Shown here: one piece after another, positions 44,939 through 53,261 of the stretch | Layout: each line of letters opens with the position of its first letter | How positions within the stretch are numbered: position 1 is the stretch's first letter | Assembly (NCBI RefSeq): GCF_003112555.1 | Contig: NZ_BEWB01000007.1 | Coordinates: 372,001 to 436,000 of the forward strand | Reading direction: 5' to 3' | Origin: Streptomyces coelicoflavus | Lineage (GTDB): Bacteria; Actinomycetota; Actinomycetes; Streptomycetales; Streptomycetaceae | Length of the DNA stretch: 64,000 bases | Position numbers and translations under genes: made by a program | Notes under the pieces: generated by a model | The model's input: the letters and a program-made list of their open reading frames with translations, nothing else | Database searches by the model: none | Told to the model about the DNA's origin: nothing

Positions 44939-45038
44939 GGCGGTTCTCCCGGGGTGGTGCCTGCGGTGTCGGTCCCACCTTGCGCCGGACCGCCGGGCCG
45001 CGTCCGCTGCCGGATGGCCAGGAACCCCTCGGAACCGG

Positions 45039-46007
45039 TCATGAGTCCCGCGTGGTGGTGGCGAAGCGGTGCTGGTAGCGGATGGGGGACAGCCCCAGGC
45101 GGCGGGTGAAGGCCCGCCGCAGGCTCTCGTAGCTGGGAAAGCCCGACAGGGCGGCGGCCTCGGTGGCGTTGTGCCCGGCGTCGAGCAGGGCCTTGGCCAT
45201 GTCGAAACGGATCAGCTCCACGTACTTCATCGGCGTCGTGTCCAGTTCGTCCCGGAACATGCGTGTCAGATGCCGCGGACTGACCCGCACCCGTGCGGCG
45301 AGGGCCGCCAGCCCGTGGTCCGCCGTCGGATCGCCCTGCACCGCCTCCTGGACCATACGCAGCACCGGGGTCCGGGGAGGCGGGCCCTGGAGCGAGGCGG
45401 AGAACTGCGACTGGCCGCCGGCCCGCTGCATGTACACCACCAGCGAGCGGGCGACCTGCCGGGCCAGGCCGGGGCCGTGGTCCTCCTCCAGCAGGGAGAG
45501 CGCGAGGTCGATGCCCGCGGTCACGCCGGCGGACGTGTAGGTGCTGCCGTCCTTCACGAACAGCGCGTCGGCCTCGACCCGTGTCGTGGGGCAGCGGCGG
45601 GCCAGCGCGGCGGTGTGCTGCCAGTGCGTCGTCGCGCGCCTGCCGTCCAGGAGGCCCGCCGCACCCAGGACGAAGGCGCCGGTGCACACCGACGCGACGC
45701 GCCCCGCACGCTCCGCCATGATCCTCGCGGCCGCGCGGAGGTCCGGAGCCACCGGGCCCTGCGGCAGAGCGTCGCCGCCGACCACGACGACCGTGTCGTA
45801 GGCCGTGGCGGTACGCGCGTCGGTGTCCGCCGGCACGCGCATGCCGATCGACGAGCGCACCGGCGACCCGCTCACCGAGACGATGCTCAGCCGGTAGTCG
45901 GCACCGAACCGGTTGGCCTCGCTGAAGACCTCCGCCGGTCCGGACAGGTCGAGCAGCTTCATCCCGTCGAAGACGAGCACGCCCACGCGGTGCGTTCCCG
46001 CTGTCAT
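45039..46007 (-). CDS. GlxA-type regulator (DJ-1/PfpI domain plus AraC domain)
   Basis: Protein of 322 residues. The N-terminal half is a DJ-1/PfpI-like domain with the Cys in S-V-C-T-G-A-F-V-L-G. The C-terminal half is an AraC pair of helix-turn-helices ending in G-F-P-S-Y-E-S-L-R-R-A-F. Such regulators usually sense small nitrogenous molecules. ATG 46007 follows GGAGGAAGCG. It probably controls the downstream HD-domain gene. Confidence 0.92.
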   Translation of the reverse strand: MTAGTHRVGVLVFDGMKLLDLSGPAEVFSEANRFGADYRLSIVSVSGSPVRSSIGMRVPADTDARTATAYDTVVVVGGDALPQGPVAPDLRAAARIMAERAGRVASVCTGAFVLGAAGLLDGRRATTHWQHTAALARRCPTTRVEADALFVKDGSTYTSAGVTAGIDLALSLLEEDHGPGLARQVARSLVVYMQRAGGQSQFSASLQGPPPRTPVLRMVQEAVQGDPTADHGLAALAARVRVSPRHLTRMFRDELDTTPMKYVELIRFDMAKALLDAGHNATEAAALSGFPSYESLRRAFTRRLGLSPIRYQHRFATTTRDS

Positions 46008-46156
46008 CGCTTCCTCCGCCGTCCGGTCCCACCGGGTCGTCGCTCGAGTGTCGGCCGGGTCATGGTAATTCAGTCATACGGGCGAAAAGTGAGGTATGTC
46101 GGTTCCCGGCGTAAGGTGGCTGGCGCGGGTCAGTCACCTACGCGGAAGGATCAGTC

Positions 46157-46987
46157 ATGGGCACGGTCACCACCTCCGACGGCACGGACATCTTCTACAA
46201 GGACTGGGGTCCGCATGACGGCCGGCCGATCGTCTTCCATCACGGCTGGCCGCTCAGTGCCGACGACTGGGACAACCAGATGCTGTTCTTCCTCTCCCAC
46301 GGCTACCGCGTCATCGCCCACGACCGTCGCGGCCACGGACGCTCGGGCCAGCCGTCCGGCGGTCACGACATGGACACCTACGCGGCCGACGTCGCGGCGC
46401 TGACCGACGCGCTCGACCTGCGGGACGCGGTGCACATCGGGCACTCCACCGGCGGTGGCGAGGTCGCGCGCTATGTGGCGCGCGCCGAGCCGGGCCGGGT
46501 CGCCAAGGCCGTACTCGTCAGCGCCGTCCCGCCGGTGATGGTGAAGTCCGAGACCAATCCCGGCGGTCTGCCGATGGAGGTCTTCGACGAGTTCCGCGCG
46601 GCGCTGGCCGCCAATCGCGCGCAGTTCTACATCGACGTGCCGTCCGGCCCCTTCTACGGCTTCAACCGGGAGGGCGCGACGGTTTCCCAGGGGCTGATCG
46701 ACCGCTGGTGGCTCCAGGGGATGACGGGCGCGGCCAACGCCCACTACGAGTGCATCGCGGCGTTCTCCGAGACCGACTTCACCGACGACCTCAAGCGGAT
46801 CGACGTGCCCGTCCTCGTCGCGCACGGCACGGACGACCAGGTCGTGCCCTACGAGGGCGCCGCACCGCGGTCGGTGGAACTCCTGCCGAACGGCACCCTG
46901 AAGTCGTACGAAGGACTTCCGCACGGCATGCTCTCGACCCATCCGGAAGTCCTCAACCCCGATCTCCTGGCCTTCGTGAAGTCGTAG
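46157..46987 (+). CDS. Alpha/beta hydrolase, cofactor-free haloperoxidase type
   Basis: Protein of 276 residues with oxyanion motif F-H-H-G-W-P-L-S, nucleophile elbow I-G-H-S-T-G-G-G-E, triad Asp in H-G-T-D-D-Q-V and His in L-P-H-G-M. The pattern is that of non-heme chloroperoxidases/perhydrolases (for example the Streptomyces BpoA group), which are really esterases with perhydrolase activity. Converges with the CGNR gene, leaving 11 bp between stops. Confidence 0.92.
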   Translation: MGTVTTSDGTDIFYKDWGPHDGRPIVFHHGWPLSADDWDNQMLFFLSHGYRVIAHDRRGHGRSGQPSGGHDMDTYAADVAALTDALDLRDAVHIGHSTGGGEVARYVARAEPGRVAKAVLVSAVPPVMVKSETNPGGLPMEVFDEFRAALAANRAQFYIDVPSGPFYGFNREGATVSQGLIDRWWLQGMTGAANAHYECIAAFSETDFTDDLKRIDVPVLVAHGTDDQVVPYEGAAPRSVELLPNGTLKSYEGLPHGMLSTHPEVLNPDLLAFVKS

Positions 46988-46998
46988 TCCGGGCGACC

Positions 46999-47610
46999 TC
47001 AGGGGGCCGATTCCCGCAGACGGCGACCCGCCGCCTTGGCCTGGTTGCCGCAGCGGCGCATGGAGCACCACTTGCGCGGCCGGCCGCCGCCGGAGTCGAG
47101 GCAGAGCATCCGGCACGTCTCGGAGGCGCAGGCGGTCAGCCGGGACCGGCGCGCGTCGTCGGTCACGAGATCGATGAGGTCCCGTGCCACCAGCGACAGC
47201 AGGGCCTCCTCGGACAGCCTCCGGCTCCCCTTCGCCACCCACCCGCCGTCGGCGGTGAACTCCAGCCGCGGGGACGGAGGTTCGGCCTCGGCCAGGGAGT
47301 TGACCAAGTCCACCGACCGCTGCCGCGGCCGGTGGCCGTCGACGGCACCGGAGGCGATGTCGTGAGCGGCGTCGCGCAGTGCGTGCAGCGACCGCAGGAC
47401 GTCATGGGGGTCGTACCCGGGCTCCAGTGACACCCCCACCCCCCGGCACCAGGCTTCGAGGCGTTCGGCGTCGCCCATGCGCTCGACGGGCGCCTCGGGC
47501 CTGCGGCCCACGGTGGCCACCAGGTCCAGGCACAGGGTCCCGGCGTCGAAACGCAGCTCCCGCAGCCGGGCGGTGACTCTCCTGCGCGGCCCGTGCTGCT
47601 CGGTGTCCAT
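46999..47610 (-). CDS. CGNR zinc-finger regulator, copy 1
   Basis: Protein of 203 residues with an N-terminal ABATE-type domain and a C-terminal CGNR zinc finger: C-A-S-E-T-C-R-M-L-C-L-D, then R-K-W-C-S-M-R-R-C-G-N-Q-A-K. The last motif reads CGNQ instead of the usual CGNR. Such proteins are stress- or compound-responsive transcription factors. ATG 47610. Divergent from the ketopantoate-reductase-like gene, with a palindrome GTAACC-GGTTAC in the 50-bp gap. Confidence 0.88.
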   Translation of the reverse strand: MDTEQHGPRRRVTARLRELRFDAGTLCLDLVATVGRRPEAPVERMGDAERLEAWCRGVGVSLEPGYDPHDVLRSLHALRDAAHDIASGAVDGHRPRQRSVDLVNSLAEAEPPSPRLEFTADGGWVAKGSRRLSEEALLSLVARDLIDLVTDDARRSRLTACASETCRMLCLDSGGGRPRKWCSMRRCGNQAKAAGRRLRESAP

Positions 47611-47619
47611 GGTTTTATA

Positions 47620-47639
47620 GTAACCGTTCAGATGGTTAC
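47620..47639. promoter_or_regulatory. GTAACC/GGTTAC palindrome between CGNR-1 and reductase genes
   Basis: Perfect inverted repeat GTAACC / GGTTAC with an 8-base spacer in the short divergent gap. GGTTA elements recur before the second CGNR gene. Confidence 0.55.
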
Positions 47640-47660
47640 CTAGGGAGTGGGGGCGGAGCC

Positions 47661-48590
47661 ATGCGTATCGCGGTGATCGGGGCGGGCGGCGTCGGGGGCT
47701 ACTTCGGGGCCCGGTTGGCCGCGGCGGGCAACGAGGTCACCTTCGTGGCCCGCGGCGGGCACCTCGAGGCCATGCGCCGGTCCGGACTGGTCGTCCACAG
47801 TCCCCTGGGCGAGCTGCGCACCCCGCCCGAATCCGTCGTGGGGAGCATCTCGGAGCTGGGCCCCACCGACCTGGTCCTGGTCGCCGTCAAACTGTGGGAC
47901 ACCGAGGCGGTGGCCGACCAACTGCGGTCCTCGGCGGCGCGCAACGCCCCGGTGCTGTCGCTGCAGAACGGCGTGCACAAGGACGCCGTCCTGCGCGACC
48001 GGCTGACCGAGGAGCAGGTTCTGGGCGGCGTCTGCTTCATCTCCGCCTTCATCGAGGAACCCGGAGTGGTCAGGCACAACAGCCCTTTGCAGAAGGTCGT
48101 GCTCGGCTCCTACGGGCCCGGTCCGACGGAGACCGGCCGCGCCGTGCTGGCCGCGTTCCGCGACGCCGGGATCGACGCGGAGGCCAGTGACGACATCGAG
48201 AGGGCGATCTGGGAGAAGTTCGTGTTCCTCGTGGGTCTGTCGGCGACCACGGCGACGGTCCGTCAGTCGATCGGCGTCGTCCGCGCCCACGAGCGGAGCC
48301 GAGCGCTCCTGTACGACGTCATGGCCGAGGCCGTGGCCGTGGCGCGGGCGTCGGGAGTGCGGCTGGACGGCGACTTCGCCCGGGACCGGCTCGACTTCTG
48401 CGACACGCTCCCCGCGGCCATGACCTCTTCCATGCACAACGACCTGGACAAGGGCAACCGACTCGAACTGCCCTGGCTCAGCGGGGGAGTGGTGGAACTC
48501 GCCGGCCGGCTGGACGTTCCCGTACCGCGCAACCGGACGGTGGCCGACATCCTCGCGCCGCACGTGCTCGGCCGGCCGGCCGGATCGTGA
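47661..48590 (+). CDS. 2-dehydropantoate 2-reductase family (PanE/ApbA-like) oxidoreductase
   Basis: Protein of 309 residues with N-terminal NADPH motif I-G-A-G-G-V-G-G-Y-F-G, mid-protein V-K-L-W-D-T and L-Q-N-G-V, and a C-terminal dimer domain with E-K-F-V-F-L and S-M-H-N-D-L-D-K-G-N-R-L-E. Active Lys in the V-A-V-K-L segment and the E-x-x-x-L pattern fit ketopantoate reductases, but many homologues act on other 2-keto acids. Divergent from and probably controlled by CGNR-1. Confidence 0.88.
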   Translation: MRIAVIGAGGVGGYFGARLAAAGNEVTFVARGGHLEAMRRSGLVVHSPLGELRTPPESVVGSISELGPTDLVLVAVKLWDTEAVADQLRSSAARNAPVLSLQNGVHKDAVLRDRLTEEQVLGGVCFISAFIEEPGVVRHNSPLQKVVLGSYGPGPTETGRAVLAAFRDAGIDAEASDDIERAIWEKFVFLVGLSATTATVRQSIGVVRAHERSRALLYDVMAEAVAVARASGVRLDGDFARDRLDFCDTLPAAMTSSMHNDLDKGNRLELPWLSGGVVELAGRLDVPVPRNRTVADILAPHVLGRPAGS

Positions 48591-48603
48591 CCGCCGAGGT
48601 GCC

Positions 48604-49473
48604 CTACTTCCCGACCCGGGCGAGGAAGTCCCGCATGTGACCGGTGATCTCCTCCAGGTGGGTCTCCAGGGCGAAGTGCCCGGTGTCCAGGAGGTGGATC
48701 TCGGCGTCCGGCAGGTCGCGCCGGAACGCGTGGGCGCCCTCGGGGCCGAAGATCTCGTCGTTGGCGCCCCACACGGCCAGCAGCGGAACCTGCGTGTCGC
48801 GGAAGTACTGGTGGAGCCGGGGGTAGAGGTCGACGTTGCTCGGGTAGTCGCGGAACAGCGTGAGCTGGACGGCGTCGTTGCCGGGCCGGTCCAGCAGGGC
48901 CTGGTCGAGGGCCCAGGTGTCGGGGCTGACCAGGCTCCGGTCGCGGACCCCGTTCAGGTACTGCCAGCGGATCATCTCCGGGGACAGCGCCGCCCGGGCG
49001 GGAGCCTCGGTCTCGGGGGTCGGGTCGTCGGTGTAGGTGAAGAGCCCGTCCCAGAACTCCTTGACGAAGCCGTCGGTGTAGCCGTTGCCGTTCTGCGTGA
49101 CGATCGCGGTGACGCGGTGCGGGGTCCGGGTGGCGATCCGCCAGGCCACGGGCGCGCCGTAGTCCTGTACGTACACCGCGAAGCGCTCCGCGCCGAGCTG
49201 GTCCAGGAGGCCGACGGTCACGTCGGTGAGGGAGTCGAAACCGTAGTCGAACGCGTCGGTCGTGGGCATCGCCGAGTGCCCGAAACCGATCATGTCGGGT
49301 GCGATCACGTGGTACGTGTCCGCGAGCCCCGGGATCAGGCCGCGGAACATGTGGCTGCTCGTCGGGAATCCGTGCAGCAGCACGACGGTCGGCGCCTGCG
49401 GGTCACCGGCCTCCCGGTAGAAGACGTCCAGGCCGTCGACGGTGGCGGTCCTGTGGTGCACGGCGACGTTCAT
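48604..49473 (-). CDS. Alpha/beta hydrolase with Asp nucleophile (epoxide hydrolase / dehalogenase type)
   Basis: Protein of 289 residues. The HGxP motif L-L-H-G-F-P-T-S-S-H marks the epoxide-hydrolase branch. The nucleophile elbow reads V-Q-D-Y-G-A-P, so the nucleophile is Asp rather than Ser. Catalytic His is in L-D-T-G-H-F-A-L-E. It may hydrolyse epoxides or haloalkanes. ATG 49473 has AAGGGG seven bases upstream. Divergent from the second CGNR regulator, and converges with the reductase gene 13 bp away. Confidence 0.9.
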   Translation of the reverse strand: MNVAVHHRTATVDGLDVFYREAGDPQAPTVVLLHGFPTSSHMFRGLIPGLADTYHVIAPDMIGFGHSAMPTTDAFDYGFDSLTDVTVGLLDQLGAERFAVYVQDYGAPVAWRIATRTPHRVTAIVTQNGNGYTDGFVKEFWDGLFTYTDDPTPETEAPARAALSPEMIRWQYLNGVRDRSLVSPDTWALDQALLDRPGNDAVQLTLFRDYPSNVDLYPRLHQYFRDTQVPLLAVWGANDEIFGPEGAHAFRRDLPDAEIHLLDTGHFALETHLEEITGHMRDFLARVGK

Positions 49474-49492
49474 GGCAAACCCCTTCAATCGC

Positions 49493-49561
49493 GTTTAGTG
49501 GTTAGGTTGAGTCCAGCACTCCATGGTTAACCTGTCAAGTGAGGTTTAGGGGTTAGGTGAG
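49493..49561. repeat. Imperfect direct repeats with GGTTA cores before CGNR-2
   Basis: GTTTAGTGGTTAGGTTGAG at 49493-49511 and GTTTAGGGGTTAGGTGAG at 49544-49561 are near copies 51 bp apart. A palindromic GGTTAACC lies between them. They sit in the divergent promoter region of the hydrolase and CGNR-2 genes and are candidate operators. Confidence 0.6.
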
Positions 49562-49613
49562 GTGATACTGTTGTAACCTGCCAATGTCAGCGAAACGGTT
49601 AGGGGTGGGAGTG

Positions 49614-50123
49614 GTGACCGACAGGGCCGCGGAAGACGTCCTCCTGGAGCTGCTCAACACGACTCCCGTCGTGCAGGGCTCGGTGAGCGATGCCCTGGGC
49701 ACGCCCGGCCGGGGCCGTGCATGGGCCCGCGGCCACGGAGGCGGCGGGTCGGACGCGGAGGTCGCCCTGCTGGTCGCCGTGCGCGACGCACTCCAGGAGG
49801 TCGTCCGGGGGCGCCGGGACCCCGCGTGCCTGGGCGAGTTCCTCCAGGGCGTCAGCAGGGTGCCGGTCATCGAGGGCGGTGGGCTGCGATGGGTGCTCGA
49901 GGTGCCCGAGGCGCACCGCCTGGCCGTCGAACTGGTGCTGACCTGGGCGCACGTCGAGGAGACCAGGCCCGGACGGCTCAAGCCGTGCGGCAACCCGGAG
50001 TGCCGGCGCTTCCTGCTGGACCGGAGCAAGCCCAACAGCGCCCGGTGGTGCTCCATGGCCGAGTGCGGGAACCGCATGAAGGCCCGGCGGCACTACCAGC
50101 GGGTCAAGGGCGCCCAGGCGTAA
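49614..50123 (+). CDS. CGNR zinc-finger regulator, copy 2
   Basis: About 169 residues with a complete C-terminal CGNR finger: P-C-G-N-P-E-C-R-R-F-L-L-D, then A-R-W-C-S-M-A-E-C-G-N-R-M-K. The N-terminal ABATE-like domain is present. I chose GTG 49614 (or GTG 49611), which has AGGGG about eight bases upstream, over ATG 49584, which has no ribosome site. It likely controls the divergent Asp-nucleophile hydrolase through the GGTTA repeats. Confidence 0.87.
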   Translation: MTDRAAEDVLLELLNTTPVVQGSVSDALGTPGRGRAWARGHGGGGSDAEVALLVAVRDALQEVVRGRRDPACLGEFLQGVSRVPVIEGGGLRWVLEVPEAHRLAVELVLTWAHVEETRPGRLKPCGNPECRRFLLDRSKPNSARWCSMAECGNRMKARRHYQRVKGAQA

Positions 50124-50138
50124 GGGGGCCGCCCGGCG

Positions 50139-50957
50139 TCAGGCCGCCGCCATCGCCTCGTGCTTCCAGAACCCCGAGAAGGTGATGCGCTCCTTCGGCA
50201 GGCCCAGGCGGTGCAGGTGCCTGCGTCCCTCGGTGGCCAGGGTCGACTCGCCCACGACGAAGGCGTACCCCGACGCGTCGGCGCGGGTCAGCCGGCGCAG
50301 CTCGTGCAGCGCGGCGGCGCCGGGGACCGAGGCGCCGTCCCGCCGGACGACCCAGGAGACGGTCACGCCGGCCGGGGCGTCCAGCTCGCGGCGGTCGCCG
50401 TCGGTGGGGATCTCCTGGATGAGCCGCCCCACGGTGCCCTCGGGCAGTGAGCGCATGATGCTCGCCGTGGCGGGCAGTCCGGTCTCGTCGGCCACCACCG
50501 TGACCTCGGAGGCGTCGTGCGGGCAGTCGAAGAGGACGCCCTGGTCGAGCAGGGCGAGGGTGTCCCCGGGGCCGGCGGCGCAGGCCCAGATCGCGGCCCG
50601 GCCCTCGATCTCCCCGGTGGGGCCGCGGTGGACGACGAAGTCGATGTCGAGCTCGGCGCTCTCCCTGCGGTAGTCGGCCACGGAGTAGTTGGCGCAGTGC
50701 GGCCGCTCCTCCTCCGGGATCGCGAGATACGGCTGCCACCACTGGGAGCCGGAGAACTCCGGGAGACGCAGGGCGCGTTGGTGGGGGAGCGGGAAGAACA
50801 GCCGGAACCAGTGGTCGTAACCCAGCCACGGGAAGCCGCCCAGCCCCGGCCCGGTGACCGTGACACGCTGCATGGAGGGGGTAACCCGCTCGGTCCGCAC
50901 GACGCGGGCGCGGAACATCTCCGGGTGCTGGGGCGTGAGCCGCCGAACCTTCGCCAT
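50139..50957 (-). CDS. Siderophore-interacting protein / ferric-siderophore reductase (ViuB-like)
   Basis: Protein of 272 residues in the SIP family: N-terminal FAD-binding barrel (R-V-V-R-T-E-R-V-T-P-S-M-Q-R-V-T-V, and N-Y-S-V-A-D-Y-R for flavin) and a C-terminal NAD(P)H domain ending S-G-F-W-K-H-E. These cytoplasmic flavoproteins reduce ferric siderophores to free iron, the step after CchCDEF uptake. An iron box lies just upstream of ATG 50957. It is 15 bp downstream of the GH3 gene of the sugar operon, so it could also receive read-through. Confidence 0.92.
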   Translation of the reverse strand: MAKVRRLTPQHPEMFRARVVRTERVTPSMQRVTVTGPGLGGFPWLGYDHWFRLFFPLPHQRALRLPEFSGSQWWQPYLAIPEEERPHCANYSVADYRRESAELDIDFVVHRGPTGEIEGRAAIWACAAGPGDTLALLDQGVLFDCPHDASEVTVVADETGLPATASIMRSLPEGTVGRLIQEIPTDGDRRELDAPAGVTVSWVVRRDGASVPGAAALHELRRLTRADASGYAFVVGESTLATEGRRHLHRLGLPKERITFSGFWKHEAMAAA

Positions 50958-50961
50958 GAAG

Positions 50962-50980
50962 GGAAGGCTAGCCTAAGTTG
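50962..50980 (-). promoter_or_regulatory. Iron box before the siderophore-interacting protein gene
   Basis: GGAAGGCTAGCCTAAGTTG contains the perfect palindrome AGGCTAGCCT and, on the gene's strand, TTAGGCTAGCCTT. It overlaps the stop codon of the GH3 gene and starts five bases from the SIP start. Confidence 0.8.
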
Positions 50981-53261
50981 CGTTCGATTCCGAGTCGGTG
51001 ATCTCCAGTCGGACGCCCCGAGTCCGGTCGGACGCCGGCCCCGTCTCCAGCTCGACCACCCCCGGCTCCACGGCGAGGCGGAGGTCGCGCCCCACCGACG
51101 CCAGCGTGTCCGCGCCCACCTCGAAGACCGCCTCGGCCTCGGCGCCGGGCGCGATGCTCAGCCGGGCGAAACCGCGCAGCTCGCGCACGCGCGGCCAGGA
51201 ACTGCCCCCGGACAGGCGGCGCACATAGAGCTGGACCGTCTCCTCGGCCTGCCGGGACCCCGTGTTGCGCACGGCGACCCGGCAGGTCAGACGCGGTGCG
51301 TCCGCGCCGACCCGGGAATGCGACAGCCGTGGCGCCCCGTACTCGACGCTCGCGTACGACAGACCGTGCCCGAAGGCGTGGCGCGGCCCGGCACTCTGGT
51401 CGACGTACCCCCGGTAGCGGTGGTCCTTGCCGTTGTAACAGACGGGCAGTTGGGCGGCCGACCGGGGCACCGAGACCGGCAGCCGGCCGCGCGGCTCGGC
51501 GTCCCCGAACAGCACCTCGGCCACGGCACGCCCGCCGCGCGGCCCCGGATACCAGGCGCTGAGCACCGCCGCCGCGGGCGTGTCCGTCCCGGGCAGGGCG
51601 TGGGGGCGCCCCTGGACCAGCACCACCACGACCGGGGTCCCGGTCGCCGACACCGCCGCCAGCAGGGCCCGCTGTCCGGGCGGCAGCGCCAGCTCCGCCA
51701 GGTCGACACCCTCGCCGCAGGTCATGCCGGACGGCGTTCCGGTACCGGTGACGGCCGCACCGTTCGCGTCGAAGACCGTGTCCGGGGAACGGGCGCTGGA
51801 GCCGCCCAGCACCAGCACGGCCACGTCCGAGCCGGCCGCCAGCGCCACGGCCGCCGGCACGTCCGACACGTCGTCACCCACCAGGCCGCACCCCCGGCCG
51901 TGCACCACCTCGGTCCCGGGCCGGACCGCCGCGCGGACGCCCTCCAGGACGGTGACGCCGGCGCCCGGCCGCTGCGGTGCCGTGTAGTCGCCGATCTGCT
52001 GCGCCAGGGAGTCCGCGTTCGGGCCGAGAACCGCGATCCGCCGCACCGCACGGGACAGGGGAAGCACCCCGCCCTCGTGGGAGAGCAGTGTCACCGAGGC
52101 GCGGGCGATGCGTTCGCCCAGCTCGGCGGGGTCCGGAAGGCCAACGGCCTTCGGTCCGGCCGGAGGCAGCGGCTCCTCGAACAGGCCCAGCCGGAACTTC
52201 AGCGTGAGGACCCGGGCCACCGCGGTGTCCAGCGCCGGCTCGGACACCAGACCGCGTTCCACCGCCTCGCCCAGCCGCGTGAAGGAGTCGTCCCACAGGC
52301 TCAGATCACACCCGGCGTCCAGGGCCAGCGCCCCGGCCGCCACCGGATCGCCGGTCAGCCGCACCAGCCGGTCCACCGCCGTGCCGTCCGCCATGACGAC
52401 ACCCTCGAAACCCCACTCCGCACGGAGCAGGTCGGTCAGCAGGTACCGGTTGGCGACGCAGGGCAGGCCGTCGAACTCGTTGTAGGCGGCCATCACCCCG
52501 GCAGCGCCCGCGGCCACCCCGGCGCGGGCCGCCGCCAGGTGCACCTCGTGCAGTTCACGCACGCCCAGTTCCGTCGCCGCGCTGTTGCGGCCGCCGATGG
52601 TGGCGCCCTGACCGGCGAAGTGCTTGAGGACCACGGCCACGCCCGCCCGCTGCGCGCCCTCGACCAGCGCCTCGGTCATCCGCGCGGCGAGGTAGGGATC
52701 CTCGGCGAAGCACTCCTCGCTGCGCCCCCAGCGCGGATCGCGCACCAGATCGAGGGCCGACACCAACGCGATGTGCGCCCCGCGCGCCCGCAGTTCGGCG
52801 GCCGCCCCGGCCACCGCGTCGGCGTACAGGTCCGGGTCCCAGGTGGCGCCGACCGCGAGGTTCACCGGGAGCACCGTCCCGTCCAGCGCCTGGTGGCCGT
52901 GCGGCATCTCCTCCACCAGCAGCGCGGGGATGCCGAGCCGGGTGCGGTCCACGAGGTACCGCTGCACGGCCGCCGCCGTCCGCGCCCCGTCCGTCGCGTC
53001 GAGACCGTCCGCGAAGCCGACACCGGACCAGGCGTCGGCCCGCTGCAACCCGTACAGCGCCCCCATGCCGTCGAAGGCGGCCACCTCCGAGCGGAAGGCT
53101 TCCGTGAGGCGGTGACCGTCCCCGGCGCGCTCGTAGGCGTCCCAGCCGTACATGCGCTGGTTGAGCTGACCGACCTTCTCCGCGAGGGTCATACGGCCCA
53201 GCAGGTCACGGACGCGGTCCGGCACCGGCGCGGCCGGATCGCGGTAGCGCGGGACGGTCAT
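50973..53261 (-). CDS. GH3-family beta-glycosidase
   Basis: Protein of 762 residues. Domain order is a GH3 TIM barrel, an alpha/beta sandwich and a C-terminal fibronectin-III-like domain. Visible motifs include D-P-R-W-G-R, V-L-K-H-F-A-G-Q-G and the nucleophile segment G-V-V-M-A-D-G (Asp). It lacks a signal peptide, so it is probably cytoplasmic and acts on imported oligosaccharides. Its ATG overlaps the preceding GH5 stop by ATGA, so they are translationally coupled. Its own stop lies inside the iron box of the next gene. Confidence 0.94.
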   Translation of the reverse strand: MTVPRYRDPAAPVPDRVRDLLGRMTLAEKVGQLNQRMYGWDAYERAGDGHRLTEAFRSEVAAFDGMGALYGLQRADAWSGVGFADGLDATDGARTAAAVQRYLVDRTRLGIPALLVEEMPHGHQALDGTVLPVNLAVGATWDPDLYADAVAGAAAELRARGAHIALVSALDLVRDPRWGRSEECFAEDPYLAARMTEALVEGAQRAGVAVVLKHFAGQGATIGGRNSAATELGVRELHEVHLAAARAGVAAGAAGVMAAYNEFDGLPCVANRYLLTDLLRAEWGFEGVVMADGTAVDRLVRLTGDPVAAGALALDAGCDLSLWDDSFTRLGEAVERGLVSEPALDTAVARVLTLKFRLGLFEEPLPPAGPKAVGLPDPAELGERIARASVTLLSHEGGVLPLSRAVRRIAVLGPNADSLAQQIGDYTAPQRPGAGVTVLEGVRAAVRPGTEVVHGRGCGLVGDDVSDVPAAVALAAGSDVAVLVLGGSSARSPDTVFDANGAAVTGTGTPSGMTCGEGVDLAELALPPGQRALLAAVSATGTPVVVVLVQGRPHALPGTDTPAAAVLSAWYPGPRGGRAVAEVLFGDAEPRGRLPVSVPRSAAQLPVCYNGKDHRYRGYVDQSAGPRHAFGHGLSYASVEYGAPRLSHSRVGADAPRLTCRVAVRNTGSRQAEETVQLYVRRLSGGSSWPRVRELRGFARLSIAPGAEAEAVFEVGADTLASVGRDLRLAVEPGVVELETGPASDRTRGVRLEITDSESNAT

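Noticed and set aside
46075..46098. CATAC...GTATG inverted repeat before the haloperoxidase-type gene
   Set aside because: Only five base pairs with a 14-base spacer, within chance expectation for this length.
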